A stretch of 64,000 nucleotides of DNA from Flavonifractor sp. AGMB03687 (GCF_017811815.1 NZ_JADKZI010000002.1:496001-560000); one strand, 5' to 3'. Shown: positions 53,426-62,424, numbered from the stretch's first letter. A program made the numbers and translations. Notes: a model not told the origin generated them from the letters alone.

Positions 53426-53602
53426 ATGACCAACCACACCTTTTTAGGAGGCATGGGCCTGGGCCTGATGGCCGGCGCCGCCATGGGCATGGCGGTGGCG
53501 GCCAAGGGGATGCAGAATCCTCAGATGCGCCGCATGGCCAAGAAGGCCGTCCGCAAGATGGATCAGATGAAGGACGACCTGGCAGACACCATGGGCTTCT
53601 GA
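53426..53602 (+). CDS. YtxH-like small membrane-associated protein
   Basis: 58 residues. A Gly/Ala/Met-rich helix (GGMGLGLMAGAAMGMAVAA) followed by a basic amphipathic tail (MRRMAKKAVRKMDQMKDDLADTMGF). This build is common beside sporulation genes in this group. AAGGGAG precedes the ATG. Convergent with sigE. Confidence 0.75.
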   Translation: MTNHTFLGGMGLGLMAGAAMGMAVAAKGMQNPQMRRMAKKAVRKMDQMKDDLADTMGF

Positions 53603-53610
53603 CCAGGAAC

Positions 53611-53646
53611 ATGGAAAAGGCCGCCCGTTGAGGCGGCCTTTTCCAT
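53611..53646. terminator. Bidirectional terminator between the YtxH-like gene and sigE
   Basis: Stem ATGGAAAAGGCCGCC with its complement, six-base loop. A- and T-runs within the outer stem serve both directions. Confidence 0.88.
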
Positions 53647-53650
53647 GCCA

Positions 53651-54373
53651 TTACATCAGCCGTAAAATCTCCCGCTTGAGCCGGGCAATGATCCGCTTCT
53701 CCAGTCGGGAGATGTAGGACTGGGAAATGCCCAGGCTGTCGGCCACCTCCTTCTGGGTCCGCTCCGGCTTTCCGTCCAGCCCAAAGCGCAGGGTGATGAT
53801 ATGCCGCTCCCGCTCCTCCAGCTTCTCCAGGGCGTCAAACAGGAGCTTGCGGTCCACATCCTCCTCGATGGGCTTCATTACCAGATCGCTCTCGGTGCCC
53901 AGAATGTCGGACAGCAGCAGTTCGTTGCCGTCCCAGTCCGTGTTTAGGGGTTCATCGAAGGACACCTCGCTCTTCAGGTTGGTAGTCTTGCGCAGGTGCA
54001 TCAAAATCTCGTTTTCAATACACCGGGAGGCGTAGGTGGCCAGCTTGATGTTTTTGGCAGGCTGATAGGTATTGATGGCCTTGATGAGTCCGATGGTGCC
54101 GATGGAAATAAGATCCTCAATGCCCACCCCGGTATTCTCAAACCGGCGGGCAATGTAAACCACCAGGCGCAGATTGCGCTCGATGAGCTGGGATTTGACT
54201 CCCTCCTCCCCCTCGTCCAGGCGGCGGATGAGCTCCGCCTCCTCATCCCGAGACAGAGGGGGCGGCAGGGTGTCGCTCCCGCCGATGTACATGATCTTGC
54301 CCGGCAAGCGTAGCCCCAGCCGCGCCAGCAGCTTTTGTATGCGCCCGTACCAGCGCGTCTTCCAGCTCTTCAT
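53651..54373 (-). CDS. sigE: RNA polymerase sporulation sigma-E factor
   Basis: 240 residues. An N-terminal pro-sequence of about 25 residues, then [20 protein letters not shown], region 2 ([38 protein letters not shown]) and region 4 ([20 protein letters not shown]). Mother-cell sigma factor made as pro-sigma-E and cut by SpoIIGA, encoded just upstream. ATG 54373 chosen for AGGAGG spacing. Confidence 0.96.
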   Translation of the reverse strand: MKSWKTRWYGRIQKLLARLGLRLPGKIMYIGGSDTLPPPLSRDEEAELIRRLDEGEEGVKSQLIERNLRLVVYIARRFENTGVGIEDLISIGTIGLIKAINTYQPAKNIKLATYASRCIENEILMHLRKTTNLKSEVSFDEPLNTDWDGNELLLSDILGTESDLVMKPIEEDVDRKLLFDALEKLEERERHIITLRFGLDGKPERTQKEVADSLGISQSYISRLEKRIIARLKREILRLM

Positions 54374-54385
54374 AGCCATCCTCCT

Positions 54386-55234
54386 TTATGCTCCGATGAG
54401 GGCGCAGTAGCCGCCCCCGTCGGTGAGACTGGTGGGCGACAGCGCCACCAGCAGGGGTCCGTAGTCCTCCCCGCCCACTTTCACCCGGTCCGCCCGCAGG
54501 GCCAGCAGCAGCCCACACTCCACCCCCACTGCCTGATAGGGCAGCAGGCGGCAGCGAAGCCCGGCCTGGCCCAGCCGTTCCAGGGCGGCAGACGGGTCGT
54601 GCAGCTCTTCCCTGGTAGGCGCCGTTCCTGCGGGAAACAGGCCGCCCATCTTGGCCCCCTCCGCCACCAGCACCGGTCTGCCGGACACCGGATCGGCGAG
54701 GGTATTGCCGGTATCCACCAGAGCGGTGAGGGCCACTCGCCGCTCCCCCAGCTCCACCACCGCAGGAGCCAACTCCCGCCGCGGGCTGTGGCGGGCGGCC
54801 CGCTGGAAGAGCAGCGTGATGAGCACATAGCACCCCGCCGCCGACAGCAGCACCAGCTTCAGGTCCAATGGTGAGGAGATCACCCCGTTGGACAACACCA
54901 GGCTTCGGCTGCCCAGCAGCTGGAGGGCAAAGATCCCACCGCCGAAAGCAGCGGACACCGCAAAGAACACCAGGCACACCCGCAGCAGCCTGGGACTGCC
55001 GCCGTAGCCCAGCAGCACTGCCAGGATGCCCGCTCCCACCTTGCACAGGGGATGGACCAGAAAGCCCAGCCCCGGCAGGAACACCGCCCCGGCATAGGCG
55101 GCACCCAGGGCGGCACCCAGGGCCAGTCTGCCTCGGCGGAGCACCTCCCCCGACAGCCGACCGGCGGCCAGCAGCAGCAGGTAGTCCACTACAAAATTCA
55201 GCAGAAACAACTCATCCAGATAGACTACCGTCAT
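54386..55234 (-). CDS. spoIIGA: Pro-sigma-E processing protease SpoIIGA
   Basis: 282 residues. Five N-terminal membrane helices, then an aspartic-protease-like domain with the active site ALVDTGNTLADP. Ends with ALIGA typical of the family's flap region. Lies 12 bases before sigE, the classical spoIIG operon. Confidence 0.95.
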   Translation of the reverse strand: MTVVYLDELFLLNFVVDYLLLLAAGRLSGEVLRRGRLALGAALGAAYAGAVFLPGLGFLVHPLCKVGAGILAVLLGYGGSPRLLRVCLVFFAVSAAFGGGIFALQLLGSRSLVLSNGVISSPLDLKLVLLSAAGCYVLITLLFQRAARHSPRRELAPAVVELGERRVALTALVDTGNTLADPVSGRPVLVAEGAKMGGLFPAGTAPTREELHDPSAALERLGQAGLRCRLLPYQAVGVECGLLLALRADRVKVGGEDYGPLLVALSPTSLTDGGGYCALIGA

Positions 55235-55259
55235 GCCGCTTCCTCCCCCCTACCGGCGT

Positions 55260-55292
55260 ATTATACCTGCCTGTCTCCATAAAAAAGGTCAG
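55260..55292 (-). promoter_or_regulatory. Possible spoIIG promoter with long spacer
   Basis: Leftward: TATAAT at 55265-55260 and CTGACC at 55292-55287 with a 21-base spacer. Bacillus spoIIG has an abnormal 22-base spacer activated by Spo0A. No exact Spo0A box (TGTCGAA) was seen, so this is tentative. Confidence 0.4.
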
Positions 55293-55312
55293 ATTGGGGG
55301 CAGAGCGCAAAA

Positions 55313-55349
55313 ATGGCCCGCCGTGGATTTCAGTTCCACGGCGGGCCAT
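55313..55349 (-). terminator. Terminator of the DsrE-like gene
   Basis: Perfect 14-bp stem ATGGCCCGCCGTGG with its complement, nine-base loop, TTTT leftward. Confidence 0.9.
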
Positions 55350-55371
55350 GTTAGGACCATATTCAATTGCA

Positions 55372-55719
55372 TCAGACGGTGAGCAGAGGCGCCCGGCTCT
55401 TGATGAGCTCCGTCAGGGGCGGGCCCCAGGAGATGACCTCCAGGCCCATGTCCCGCAGGTCCTCTTCCACGCCCAGCTCCCGGGCGCAGGTAATGCAGGC
55501 GGAGAAGTCCACCCCCTGTTCCATAGCCAGGGCGATGCGCTCTCGTACCGCCGGGTCATGGGCAGCCAGAGCCGCCGTGTCTCCCCAGAGGATGACGGTC
55601 ACCTTCTCCCACCAGCCCCGTACCAGGCTGTTGACGGCGTACATCAGCACCATTTTGTCAAAAACAGTGGGGTCAGCGTTGGTCCACAGGATATGCAGAT
55701 GATTCTCGTCCATCCTCAT
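55372..55719 (-). CDS. DsrE-family protein
   Basis: 115 residues. HILWTNADPTVFDKMVLMYAVNS, then VTVILWGDTAALAAHDP and Cys in VDFSACITCARELG, matching the DsrE/DsrF-like sulfur-relay fold. The ATG overlaps the hisC stop (ATGA); a second ATG at 55713 has better ribosome spacing. Sulfur-transfer role by family only. Confidence 0.8.
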   Translation of the reverse strand: MRMDENHLHILWTNADPTVFDKMVLMYAVNSLVRGWWEKVTVILWGDTAALAAHDPAVRERIALAMEQGVDFSACITCARELGVEEDLRDMGLEVISWGPPLTELIKSRAPLLTV

Positions 55720-56780
55720 TTACCCTCCACCAGCTCCGTCATGGCATCACACAGGGCCTTCATCTCCTCATCGGTGCCCACCGTGATGCGCAGGTAGTTG
55801 CTGATGCGGGGCTTGTCCCACCAGCGCACCAGGATGCCCCGCTGCCGCAGGCCGTCCAGCAGCTCCTTGGCGGGCACATTGGGGTGGGAAACAAAGAGGA
55901 AGTTGGCGGAGGAGTCGGTAACCATAAAGCCCAGCTTCTTCAGATAGGAGGCAGTACACTCCCGGGTGTTCTGGATCTTCATGGAGGTGGCCCGCAGGTA
56001 GTCCCGGTCCCGCAGGGCCCCCTCTGCCCCGGCCAGCGCCAGTCGATCCAGGGTGTAGGAGTTAAAGGAGTTCTTGACGCAGTTGAGGGCGGCGATCAGG
56101 TCCTCATTGCCCAGGGCGAAGCCCACCCGTAGCCCCGCCAGGGAGCGGGACTTGGACATGGTCTGCACCACTACCAGGTTGGGATAGCGGTCGATGAGCT
56201 CCACGGCGGAGCGGGCTCCGAAGTCCACATAGGCCTCGTCTACCACTACTACCGCATCAGGGTTGGCCTCCAGCACGCTGCGGATGTCGCACAGGGAGAG
56301 TTCCCGGCCTGTAGGCGCATTGGGGTTGGCGATGACGATGCCGCCGTTTTCCTCCAGGAAGGGCTCCAGGGGCACAGCGAAGTTCTCGTCCAGAGGTACC
56401 TCCCGGTAGGTCAGGCCGTACAGGTCGGCAAACACCGGGTAGAAGCTGTATGTAACGTCGGGGAACAGGATGGGCCGGTCCGGATCAAAAAAGGCCTGGA
56501 AGCAGAGAGCCAGCACCTCGTCGGAGCCATTGCCCACAAAAACCTGGGAGGGCTTCAGGCCATAGGTGGCCCCCAGCACCTCCCGCAGGGAGGTGCACTC
56601 CGGGTCGGGATAGAGCCGCAGGATATCGCAGGCCGCCTCCCGGATGGCCGCCAGAGCCATGGGCGAGGGGGGATAGGGATTCTCATTGGTGTTCAGCTTG
56701 ATGAATTTCCGATTCCGGGGCTGCTCCCCCGGCACATAGGGGGTCAATTCCCTGGCCCGCGCGCTCCAATACTTCTTCAT
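55716..56780 (-). CDS. hisC: Histidinol-phosphate aminotransferase
   Basis: 354 residues. PLP-dependent class I/II aminotransferase: FIKLNTNENPYPPSP, VVVVDEAYVDFG, Schiff-base Lys in MSKSRSLAGLRVG, and the C-terminal LRITVGTDEEM. Fills the gap left in the his operon 27 kb away. ATG 56780 follows GGGGGAGG. Confidence 0.94.
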   Translation of the reverse strand: MKKYWSARARELTPYVPGEQPRNRKFIKLNTNENPYPPSPMALAAIREAACDILRLYPDPECTSLREVLGATYGLKPSQVFVGNGSDEVLALCFQAFFDPDRPILFPDVTYSFYPVFADLYGLTYREVPLDENFAVPLEPFLEENGGIVIANPNAPTGRELSLCDIRSVLEANPDAVVVVDEAYVDFGARSAVELIDRYPNLVVVQTMSKSRSLAGLRVGFALGNEDLIAALNCVKNSFNSYTLDRLALAGAEGALRDRDYLRATSMKIQNTRECTASYLKKLGFMVTDSSANFLFVSHPNVPAKELLDGLRQRGILVRWWDKPRISNYLRITVGTDEEMKALCDAMTELVEGK

Positions 56781-56971
56781 GTTTCGTCCTCCCCCGGCCG
56801 AATGATCTTTTTGATGCTTTTCTCCGCTTTGCTCCGGGGGATCATCAGCTCGTGGCCGCACCCCGCGCAGCGCAGACGGAAGTCCATACCCACCCGCAGC
56901 ACCTGCCACCGGCGGCTGCCGCAGGGGTGTTCCTTTTTCAGCTCCAGCACGTCGCCCACATGGATGTCCAT
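56777..56971 (-). CDS. DUF951 protein
   Basis: 64 residues. VGDVLELKKEHPCGSRRWQV, then FRLRCAGCGHELMIPRSKAEK: DUF951 pattern with three Cys and a possible zinc site. Overlaps hisC by four bases. Function unknown. Confidence 0.9.
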   Translation of the reverse strand: MDIHVGDVLELKKEHPCGSRRWQVLRVGMDFRLRCAGCGHELMIPRSKAEKSIKKIIRPGEDET

Positions 56972-57014
56972 GCCTGCTCCCCCTTTGTTGCTTCACTTTA
57001 TCCGTGTAAAGAAT

Positions 57015-57043
57015 ATTATAAATTCCCGCTCCTCCCCTGTCAA
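57015..57043 (-). promoter_or_regulatory. Promoter of DUF951-hisC-dsrE
   Basis: Leftward: TTGACA (57043-57038), spacer 17, TATAAT (57020-57015). A full consensus promoter. Confidence 0.9.
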
Positions 57044-57116
57044 TTCAAGGTTCCCCTTTGCATATAGTTGTCTGGTAAGAAAAAAATCACCCCATCGCAG
57101 AAAGGATTTGGTCACA

Positions 57117-58052
57117 TTGACGAACCGTTTTCCACCCGAGGGGCGGCTGCTCCACACGCCGGAAAATCAGGCCGCCTGCGCCGACCCCGAGGGGCTCAGG
57201 CAGGCCATGGAATCGGGGGCGGTACTGGAGGGGACCGCCCTGCTGTGTACGCCGGAACACGATCTCATCGTCTCCCTGGGGTCCTTCCGCGGTGTGATCC
57301 CCCGGGAGGAGGCGGCCCTGGGCATTGCCGAAGGCGTCACCCGGGACATTGCCATCCTCTCCCGGGTGGGCAAGCCGGTCTGCTTTACCGTCACCGCCCT
57401 GGAGGAGGAAGACGGCCGCCTCCGTCCCCTGCTCTCCCGCCGGGCCGCCCAGCAGCAGGCCCTGGCCGCCATGCTGGAGGAGTGGCGGCCGGGGCAGGTC
57501 ATTCCCGCTCGGGTTACCCACCTGGAGCCCTTTGGAGCCTTTGTGGACGTGGGCTGCGGGGTACCCTCCCTCATCGGGGTGGAGAACATCTCGGTGTCCC
57601 GGATACCCCATCCCGCCGTCCGGTTCCGTGTGGGCCAGGAGATTTTCGCGGCGGTGCTGGACCTGGACCCGGCTTTGGGCCGAATCTACCTGACCCACAA
57701 GGAACTGCTGGGCACCTGGGCGGAAAACGCCGCCCCCTTCCGCACCGGCATGACGGTGCCCGGCGTGGTGCGGGGGGTAAAGGACTACGGCGTGTTCGTG
57801 GAGCTCACCCCCAACCTGTCCGGTCTGGCGGAGCGGGACCCCAGGCTCACCGAGGGCACACGGATCTCGGTCTATCTGAAGGCCATCCTGCCGGAGCGAA
57901 TGAAGATCAAGCTGCTGGCCATCGAACTTCTCCCCCCGCTGGCCACGCCCCAACCCATGCACTACTTCATCCAGGAGGGACGGCTGGAGCACTGGAAATA
58001 TGCGCCCCCCGGCTGCGTCAAGGTGGGAGCGGAGACTATTTTCGGCGACTAG
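57117..58052 (+). CDS. S1 RNA-binding domain protein
   Basis: 311 residues. Two S1 domains: GQVIPARVTHLEPFGAFVDV...SLIGVENIS (residues ~125-195) and GMTVPGVVRGVKDYGVFVEL...LSGLAERD (~215-275). The N-terminal ~115 residues are a degenerate S1-like module (ILEGTA-type: VLEGTALLCTPEHDLIVSLG). Related to but shorter than ribosomal protein S1. The start is most likely TTG 57117 after AAAGGA; upstream in-frame ATGs fall in the divergent DUF951 gene. Confidence 0.82.
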   Translation: MTNRFPPEGRLLHTPENQAACADPEGLRQAMESGAVLEGTALLCTPEHDLIVSLGSFRGVIPREEAALGIAEGVTRDIAILSRVGKPVCFTVTALEEEDGRLRPLLSRRAAQQQALAAMLEEWRPGQVIPARVTHLEPFGAFVDVGCGVPSLIGVENISVSRIPHPAVRFRVGQEIFAAVLDLDPALGRIYLTHKELLGTWAENAAPFRTGMTVPGVVRGVKDYGVFVELTPNLSGLAERDPRLTEGTRISVYLKAILPERMKIKLLAIELLPPLATPQPMHYFIQEGRLEHWKYAPPGCVKVGAETIFGD

Positions 58053-58056
58053 ACAG

Positions 58057-58088
58057 GACCCCGGACAGCATGGCTGTCCGGGGTCTTT
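58057..58088 (+). terminator. Terminator after the S1-domain gene
   Basis: Stem ACCCCGGACAGC/GCTGTCCGGGGT, three-base loop, then CTTTG. The T-run is short, so it may be leaky. Confidence 0.75.
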
Positions 58089-58196
58089 GATTGCCCTCCC
58101 GCCTGTGGTATGATAAAATCGTAAGAAATCTTTCAGAGTTTTCTGCGCGGGGTTGAAAGAAACCCCTGCTATGATAGTCCCATGGAGGAGATTACG

Positions 58197-58895
58197 ATGC
58201 ATGAAACCATTCTAGTGGTGGACGACGACGCTGAGATCGTCCGTGCCATCGCGCTTTTGCTGGAAAAGGAGGGCTACCGGGTACTCAAGGCCTACAACGG
58301 CCTGGAGGCCCTGGAAATGGCCCTGGACCCGTCCCTTCGGCTCATCCTGATGGATGTGATGATGCCCAAGCTGGACGGGCTGTCGGCGGTGCTCAAGATC
58401 CGGGAGCAGCGCAACCTGCCCATCCTCATCCTCAGCGCCAAAAGCGAGGACACCGACAAGATCCTGGGCCTGGCCATGGGGGCGGACGACTATATCTCCA
58501 AGCCCTTCCACCCCCAGGAGCTGGTGGCCCGGGTGCGCAGTCATCTGCGGCGGTATACCCAGCTGGGCGATGTGAACGCCCCCAGCCAGCAGGCGGAGCT
58601 GGTCACCGGGCGGCTGTGCTACCTGCCCGACCAGAAAACCCTGCTGGCCGACGGCGCGCCGGTGCGGCTCACCGCCACCGAGCTGAAGATCGTGGACCTG
58701 CTGATGCGCAATTTGGGCCGGGTCTTCCCCGCCGAGGAGATTTACCGCCGGGTGTGGAACGAGGAGCCCTATTCGGCGGAAAATACGGTGATGGTGCACA
58801 TACGGCGCATCCGGGAAAAAATCGAGCTCAATCCCAAGGAGCCGGAATATTTAAAGGTGGTGTGGGGCATTGGATACAAAATCGAAAAGCATTAA
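58197..58895 (+). CDS. OmpR/VanR-type response regulator
   Basis: 232 residues. Receiver domain: ILVVDDDAEIVRA, phosphoacceptor D53 in LILMDVMMPKLDG, Lys in YISKPF. The C-terminal winged helix has RLTATELKIVDLLM and NTVMVHIRRIREKIE. ATG 58197 is six bases past GGAGGAG. Overlaps the kinase gene by 26 bases. Confidence 0.93.
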   Translation: MHETILVVDDDAEIVRAIALLLEKEGYRVLKAYNGLEALEMALDPSLRLILMDVMMPKLDGLSAVLKIREQRNLPILILSAKSEDTDKILGLAMGADDYISKPFHPQELVARVRSHLRRYTQLGDVNAPSQQAELVTGRLCYLPDQKTLLADGAPVRLTATELKIVDLLMRNLGRVFPAEEIYRRVWNEEPYSAENTVMVHIRRIREKIELNPKEPEYLKVVWGIGYKIEKH

Positions 58896-60915
58896 GCCCG
58901 CACTGGCCTTTCTGGCCTTTGTGGTGGGCATTAGTCTGCTGATCTACAGCGGCGTGGCCTGGACCTACCTTTCGATCAACATCAGCCCCGCCACCCGCGC
59001 CTCCGTCATGGACGTGTTCCAGTCGGACTACCAGCAGACCTCCACGTTCCGCAGTCAGATCGGCGGCAACCTGTACAGCCTGCTCAACTACGCCATTTAC
59101 GCGGAAGATGGATACGTCGGTCTTTTAAATGAGGAGGACACCAATCTCCTCTATCGGGTGGAGAAAAACGGCCAGCAGCTCACCGCCAACACCGAAGCCG
59201 CCCTGAATGGACCCGATACCCTGCCCGAGGGCTATAACTTCCTGTTGATCTGGGACGGAACCAAGGTCTCCATCTGGAAGGACGGCCAGGCGGTGGACGT
59301 CTACGGCGACGGCTTCTTCCAGGGAGTTGAGGTGGACTGGTACGTGCCGGGTTACCAGAACAGCGCCACACCGGAAGACCCGGCCTACGCCGATTTGACC
59401 GTATCTCTGGCCGCTGCGGCCAAGCCTGTCAATCTGAGCGCGGGCTACGGGCTCTATGAAATGGTCCAGGATCTGGCCGAGAACCGGACCGTTGTCATCT
59501 GGCTACTCTGGCTACTACTGGTGCCGCCGGCAGCCGGCGCGGCTCTGCTGATCTGGTCCATTGTGTGGCATAAGCACAAGGTGCGGGCCGATCAGGCCAT
59601 CGCCTGGTTTACCGGGCACATCTGGCTGGAGGTCAAGCTGCTCCTGCTGGTGCCCCTGGCCTTTCTTTGGGTACTTGCGGCATCGTGTACGCTGAATCTG
59701 TTCTTCAACAATTTCTTCGGTGACCCTCTGCGTTACCTCACAGTCCCCCTGGCTCTGTGGTGGTCCTATTTTCACATCAATGACCTGCGCTACAATTTTG
59801 GCCAGCTGCACACCCACAGCTTCTGCACCGCCTGTGCCCGACTGCTGGGCCGACAGGAGATGCGCTGGTCGGTGGGCGCACGGATGGATAAGCGCTCCGT
59901 GCTCCAGTTTGTCCTGTGTATTCCCTTCTTCCTCTACTGCGCCCTCCAGCTGCCCCTGCTGAAGCAATACTTTGGTTTCCTGATGATGGTCCTTCTGGCT
60001 GTGGCAGGCGTGGGCCTCATTGCGGCTCAGGTGTGGCTGCTCCGGAAAAACCGTCAAACCACGGCGGACATGGACAAGCTGATCACCCGCATCCAGGCCG
60101 TGGGCAGCGACGACCAGATCCCCCTGCCGGAGGACTCCGACCTGCGGGCGGCGGCGGAGGGTCTGGACCAGATGGAAAACAAGCTGAAAGCCGCCCTGTC
60201 TCAGCAGATTAAGAGCGAAAAGCTGAAGCTGGAGCTCATCACCAACGTGTCCCACGACCTCAAAACCCCCCTTACCTCCATTATCAGCTACACCGAGCTG
60301 CTGCGGCAGGAGGAGGACCTGCCTGCCCACGCGAAAGACTATATCCTGGTGCTCTACCAGAAGGCTCTGCGGCTCCAAACCATGGTGCTGGACGTGTTCG
60401 ATGTGAGCAAGGCGGCCACCGGCAACTTGCCGGTGAACCTGCGGCCCCTGGATTTTGCCAAGCTGCTCCGCCAGACCCTGGCCGATCTGGACGAGGACAT
60501 CCAGGCCTCCGGCCTGTCCATCCGCCCCGCCCTGCCGGAGGAACCGGTGTGGATCCTGGCTGACGGCGACCGACTGTACCGGGTATTCCAGAACCTCATC
60601 GGCAACGCCCTGAAATACTCCCTGGCCGGTTCCCGGGTTTATCTGACTCTGATCACCCAGGATGGCCGGGCGGAGGCCACGGTGCAGAATACCTCCCGGG
60701 ACGAGCTGCCCTACGGGGTGGACTTCACTGAGCGCTTTGTCCGGGGGGACCAGAGCCGCACCGACGGCGGCAGCGGTCTGGGCCTGTCCATCGCCCGCAC
60801 CTTTACCGAGGCCTGCAACGGTTCCTTCGCCATCCGCACCCAGGCCGACCTCTTTACGGCGTCGGTATCCTTCTCTCTCACCGACGCCCGCCCGGAGCCG
60901 GAGGTGGAGGCATGA
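58870..60915 (+). CDS. Sensor histidine kinase
   Basis: 681 residues from a TTG. A first membrane helix (residues ~10-35), an extracytoplasmic domain to about 205, then a set of further helices (205-395) with a Cys/His patch (LHTHSFCTACARLLG). Coiled coil, then HisKA with H462 in LITNVSHDLKTPLTSI. The ATPase domain carries NLIGNALKYS and GGSGLGLSIAR. The multi-helix middle is unlike simple two-helix kinases and may sense a membrane signal. Confidence 0.9.
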   Translation: MDTKSKSIKPALAFLAFVVGISLLIYSGVAWTYLSINISPATRASVMDVFQSDYQQTSTFRSQIGGNLYSLLNYAIYAEDGYVGLLNEEDTNLLYRVEKNGQQLTANTEAALNGPDTLPEGYNFLLIWDGTKVSIWKDGQAVDVYGDGFFQGVEVDWYVPGYQNSATPEDPAYADLTVSLAAAAKPVNLSAGYGLYEMVQDLAENRTVVIWLLWLLLVPPAAGAALLIWSIVWHKHKVRADQAIAWFTGHIWLEVKLLLLVPLAFLWVLAASCTLNLFFNNFFGDPLRYLTVPLALWWSYFHINDLRYNFGQLHTHSFCTACARLLGRQEMRWSVGARMDKRSVLQFVLCIPFFLYCALQLPLLKQYFGFLMMVLLAVAGVGLIAAQVWLLRKNRQTTADMDKLITRIQAVGSDDQIPLPEDSDLRAAAEGLDQMENKLKAALSQQIKSEKLKLELITNVSHDLKTPLTSIISYTELLRQEEDLPAHAKDYILVLYQKALRLQTMVLDVFDVSKAATGNLPVNLRPLDFAKLLRQTLADLDEDIQASGLSIRPALPEEPVWILADGDRLYRVFQNLIGNALKYSLAGSRVYLTLITQDGRAEATVQNTSRDELPYGVDFTERFVRGDQSRTDGGSGLGLSIARTFTEACNGSFAIRTQADLFTASVSFSLTDARPEPEVEA

Positions 60916-62036
60916 AACGACTGCTCCTTCTGCTGCTCCCTGCCCTGCTGCTGGCGGGCTGCACCCCCCAGGAGCCCACCACCGACGCCTCCGCCATCGA
61001 GCTGGGCAACGCAGTGGCAGAATCCCAGCCGGAGGAATTCATTCAAGGCCTCACTCCTCTGTCTCTGGACATGGAGCTGGGCACCTCGGAAGAGCTGGAA
61101 ACCTATCTGCTGGCCTCTTATGGGCTGGAGCGGACAGACTGGACCGACGCCGTGGCCGCCTACTCCGAGGGATTTCAGGCCAGCGAGCTGGCGGTGATCC
61201 AGTTGTCAGAAAAGGCCGACGTGGAGGCGGCGGAGCAGGGACTGGCCGCCTATGTGGAGCGCCGGAAGGCAGAGTTTACCGGTTATGCCCCTGAGGAGGC
61301 CGCAAAGCTGGAAGAGGCTGTCCTGCTGCGGCAGGGCCGCTGGCTGCTGCTGGCGGTCTGCCCCGATCTGGAGGCCGCCCAAGCCGCCTTTGAGGACTGC
61401 TTTGAAAACGGCTACCAGGTGACCATCCAGTCCGACGGCGTGGAGGTATCCGAGCCGCCGGTGGAGCTGCCCCGGTATGACACCGCACCTGTGGTGGAGG
61501 CCTACCGCACCGGGGATACCTCCTCCCTGTCGGGGACCGACGCCGCCGTGCTGGAGGCCTGCAAACAGGTGCTGGACCAGTACATTACCGCCGATATGAC
61601 TGTGGGCCAAAAGGAACTGGCCATCCACGACTGGATGATCGACCACACCGCCTACGACGAGGAACACAGCAATCCCAATCACAACCATCCCTACGGGCTT
61701 CTGGTGGAGGGGACTGCCGTGTGCATGGGCTACACCAACACCTTCCAGCTCTTTATGGACCTGCTGGACATTCCATGCGTCACCGTCACCGGCGTGGGCC
61801 ACGCCTGGAATCTGGTCCAGCTGGACGGAGACTGGTACGCCGTGGATGTGACCTGGGACGATCCCCTGGGCTCTTATGTGGACGTGCCCGCCGCCAATGA
61901 GAAGGAGCACCATCGCTATTTCAATGTGACCAGCGACTTTCTCCGGGAGACCGGCCATGAGTGGGACCCGGAGGGTGTCCTGGAGGCCACGGGCACCCGC
62001 TGGACCTGGCAGGTCCTCCGTACCCGAAGATCCTAG
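60912..62036 (+). CDS. Lipoprotein with DUF4358-like and transglutaminase-like domains
   Basis: 374 residues. Lipobox LLAGC at 16-20. Residues ~65-160 resemble DUF4358 (AYSEGFQASELAVIQLSEK...LEEAVLLRQGRWLLLAVC). The C-terminal half is a transglutaminase/protease-like core with Cys in GTAVCMGYTNTF, His in VGHAWNLVQLD and Asp in VDVTWDDP. Overlaps the kinase gene by four bases, so the three act as one unit. Probably an extracellular processing or sensing partner. Confidence 0.85.
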   Translation: MKRLLLLLLPALLLAGCTPQEPTTDASAIELGNAVAESQPEEFIQGLTPLSLDMELGTSEELETYLLASYGLERTDWTDAVAAYSEGFQASELAVIQLSEKADVEAAEQGLAAYVERRKAEFTGYAPEEAAKLEEAVLLRQGRWLLLAVCPDLEAAQAAFEDCFENGYQVTIQSDGVEVSEPPVELPRYDTAPVVEAYRTGDTSSLSGTDAAVLEACKQVLDQYITADMTVGQKELAIHDWMIDHTAYDEEHSNPNHNHPYGLLVEGTAVCMGYTNTFQLFMDLLDIPCVTVTGVGHAWNLVQLDGDWYAVDVTWDDPLGSYVDVPAANEKEHHRYFNVTSDFLRETGHEWDPEGVLEATGTRWTWQVLRTRRS

Positions 62037-62045
62037 ATAAAGAAC

Positions 62046-62084
62046 AAGCCGGGCGGACATCTTACGATGTCCGCCCGGCTTTAT
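62046..62084 (+). terminator. Terminator of the two-component operon
   Basis: Perfect 16-bp stem AAGCCGGGCGGACATC with its complement, four-base loop, TTTAT. Confidence 0.9.
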
Positions 62085-62099
62085 GCTGTGTATGGAGAC

Positions 62100-62246
62100 T
62101 CAGCAGCAGCTGTTGCCGCAGCCGCAACCGTTGCCGCAGCTATTGCCACCGCCGCAGCAGCAGCACAGCAGAATGATGATCAGAATGATCCACAGGCAGC
62201 TCCCGCCGCCAAAGCCGTTGCCACAACCATTATTGCACCCCATCAT
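62100..62246 (-). CDS. Cysteine-rich small membrane peptide
   Basis: 48 residues with 12 Cys. Gly/Asn/Cys-rich ends (MMGCNNGCGNGFGGG; NSCGNGCGCGNSCC) flank one hydrophobic segment (CLWIILIIILL), then CCCC. GGGAGG lies eight bases before the ATG. The build recalls small Gly-rich spore peptides (YjcZ type) and chorion-like high-Cys proteins. Metal binding or cross-linking is possible but unshown. Confidence 0.7.
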   Translation of the reverse strand: MMGCNNGCGNGFGGGSCLWIILIIILLCCCCGGGNSCGNGCGCGNSCC

Positions 62247-62369
62247 AGAAGTACCTCCCGGTTTAAATGATAGAAACCTGGAGCTGGCGGCGGAGCCTTC
62301 CGCTGTCCGGCCCGGTCTCAATCCATACTATGCCCCGCCACCAAAGTGGTGCGTACCGGACGATAAAAA

Positions 62370-62408
62370 ACAGCGGGCCGCCCGGTAAATCCGGGACGGT
62401 CCGCTGCA
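62370..62408 (-). terminator. Terminator of the ABC transporter gene
   Basis: Leftward hairpin CAGCGGACCGTCCCGG/CCGGGCGGCCCGCTG (imperfect), five-base loop, then TTTTTT. Confidence 0.82.
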
Positions 62409-62424
62409 AAGAGAGGGCTTTGGA

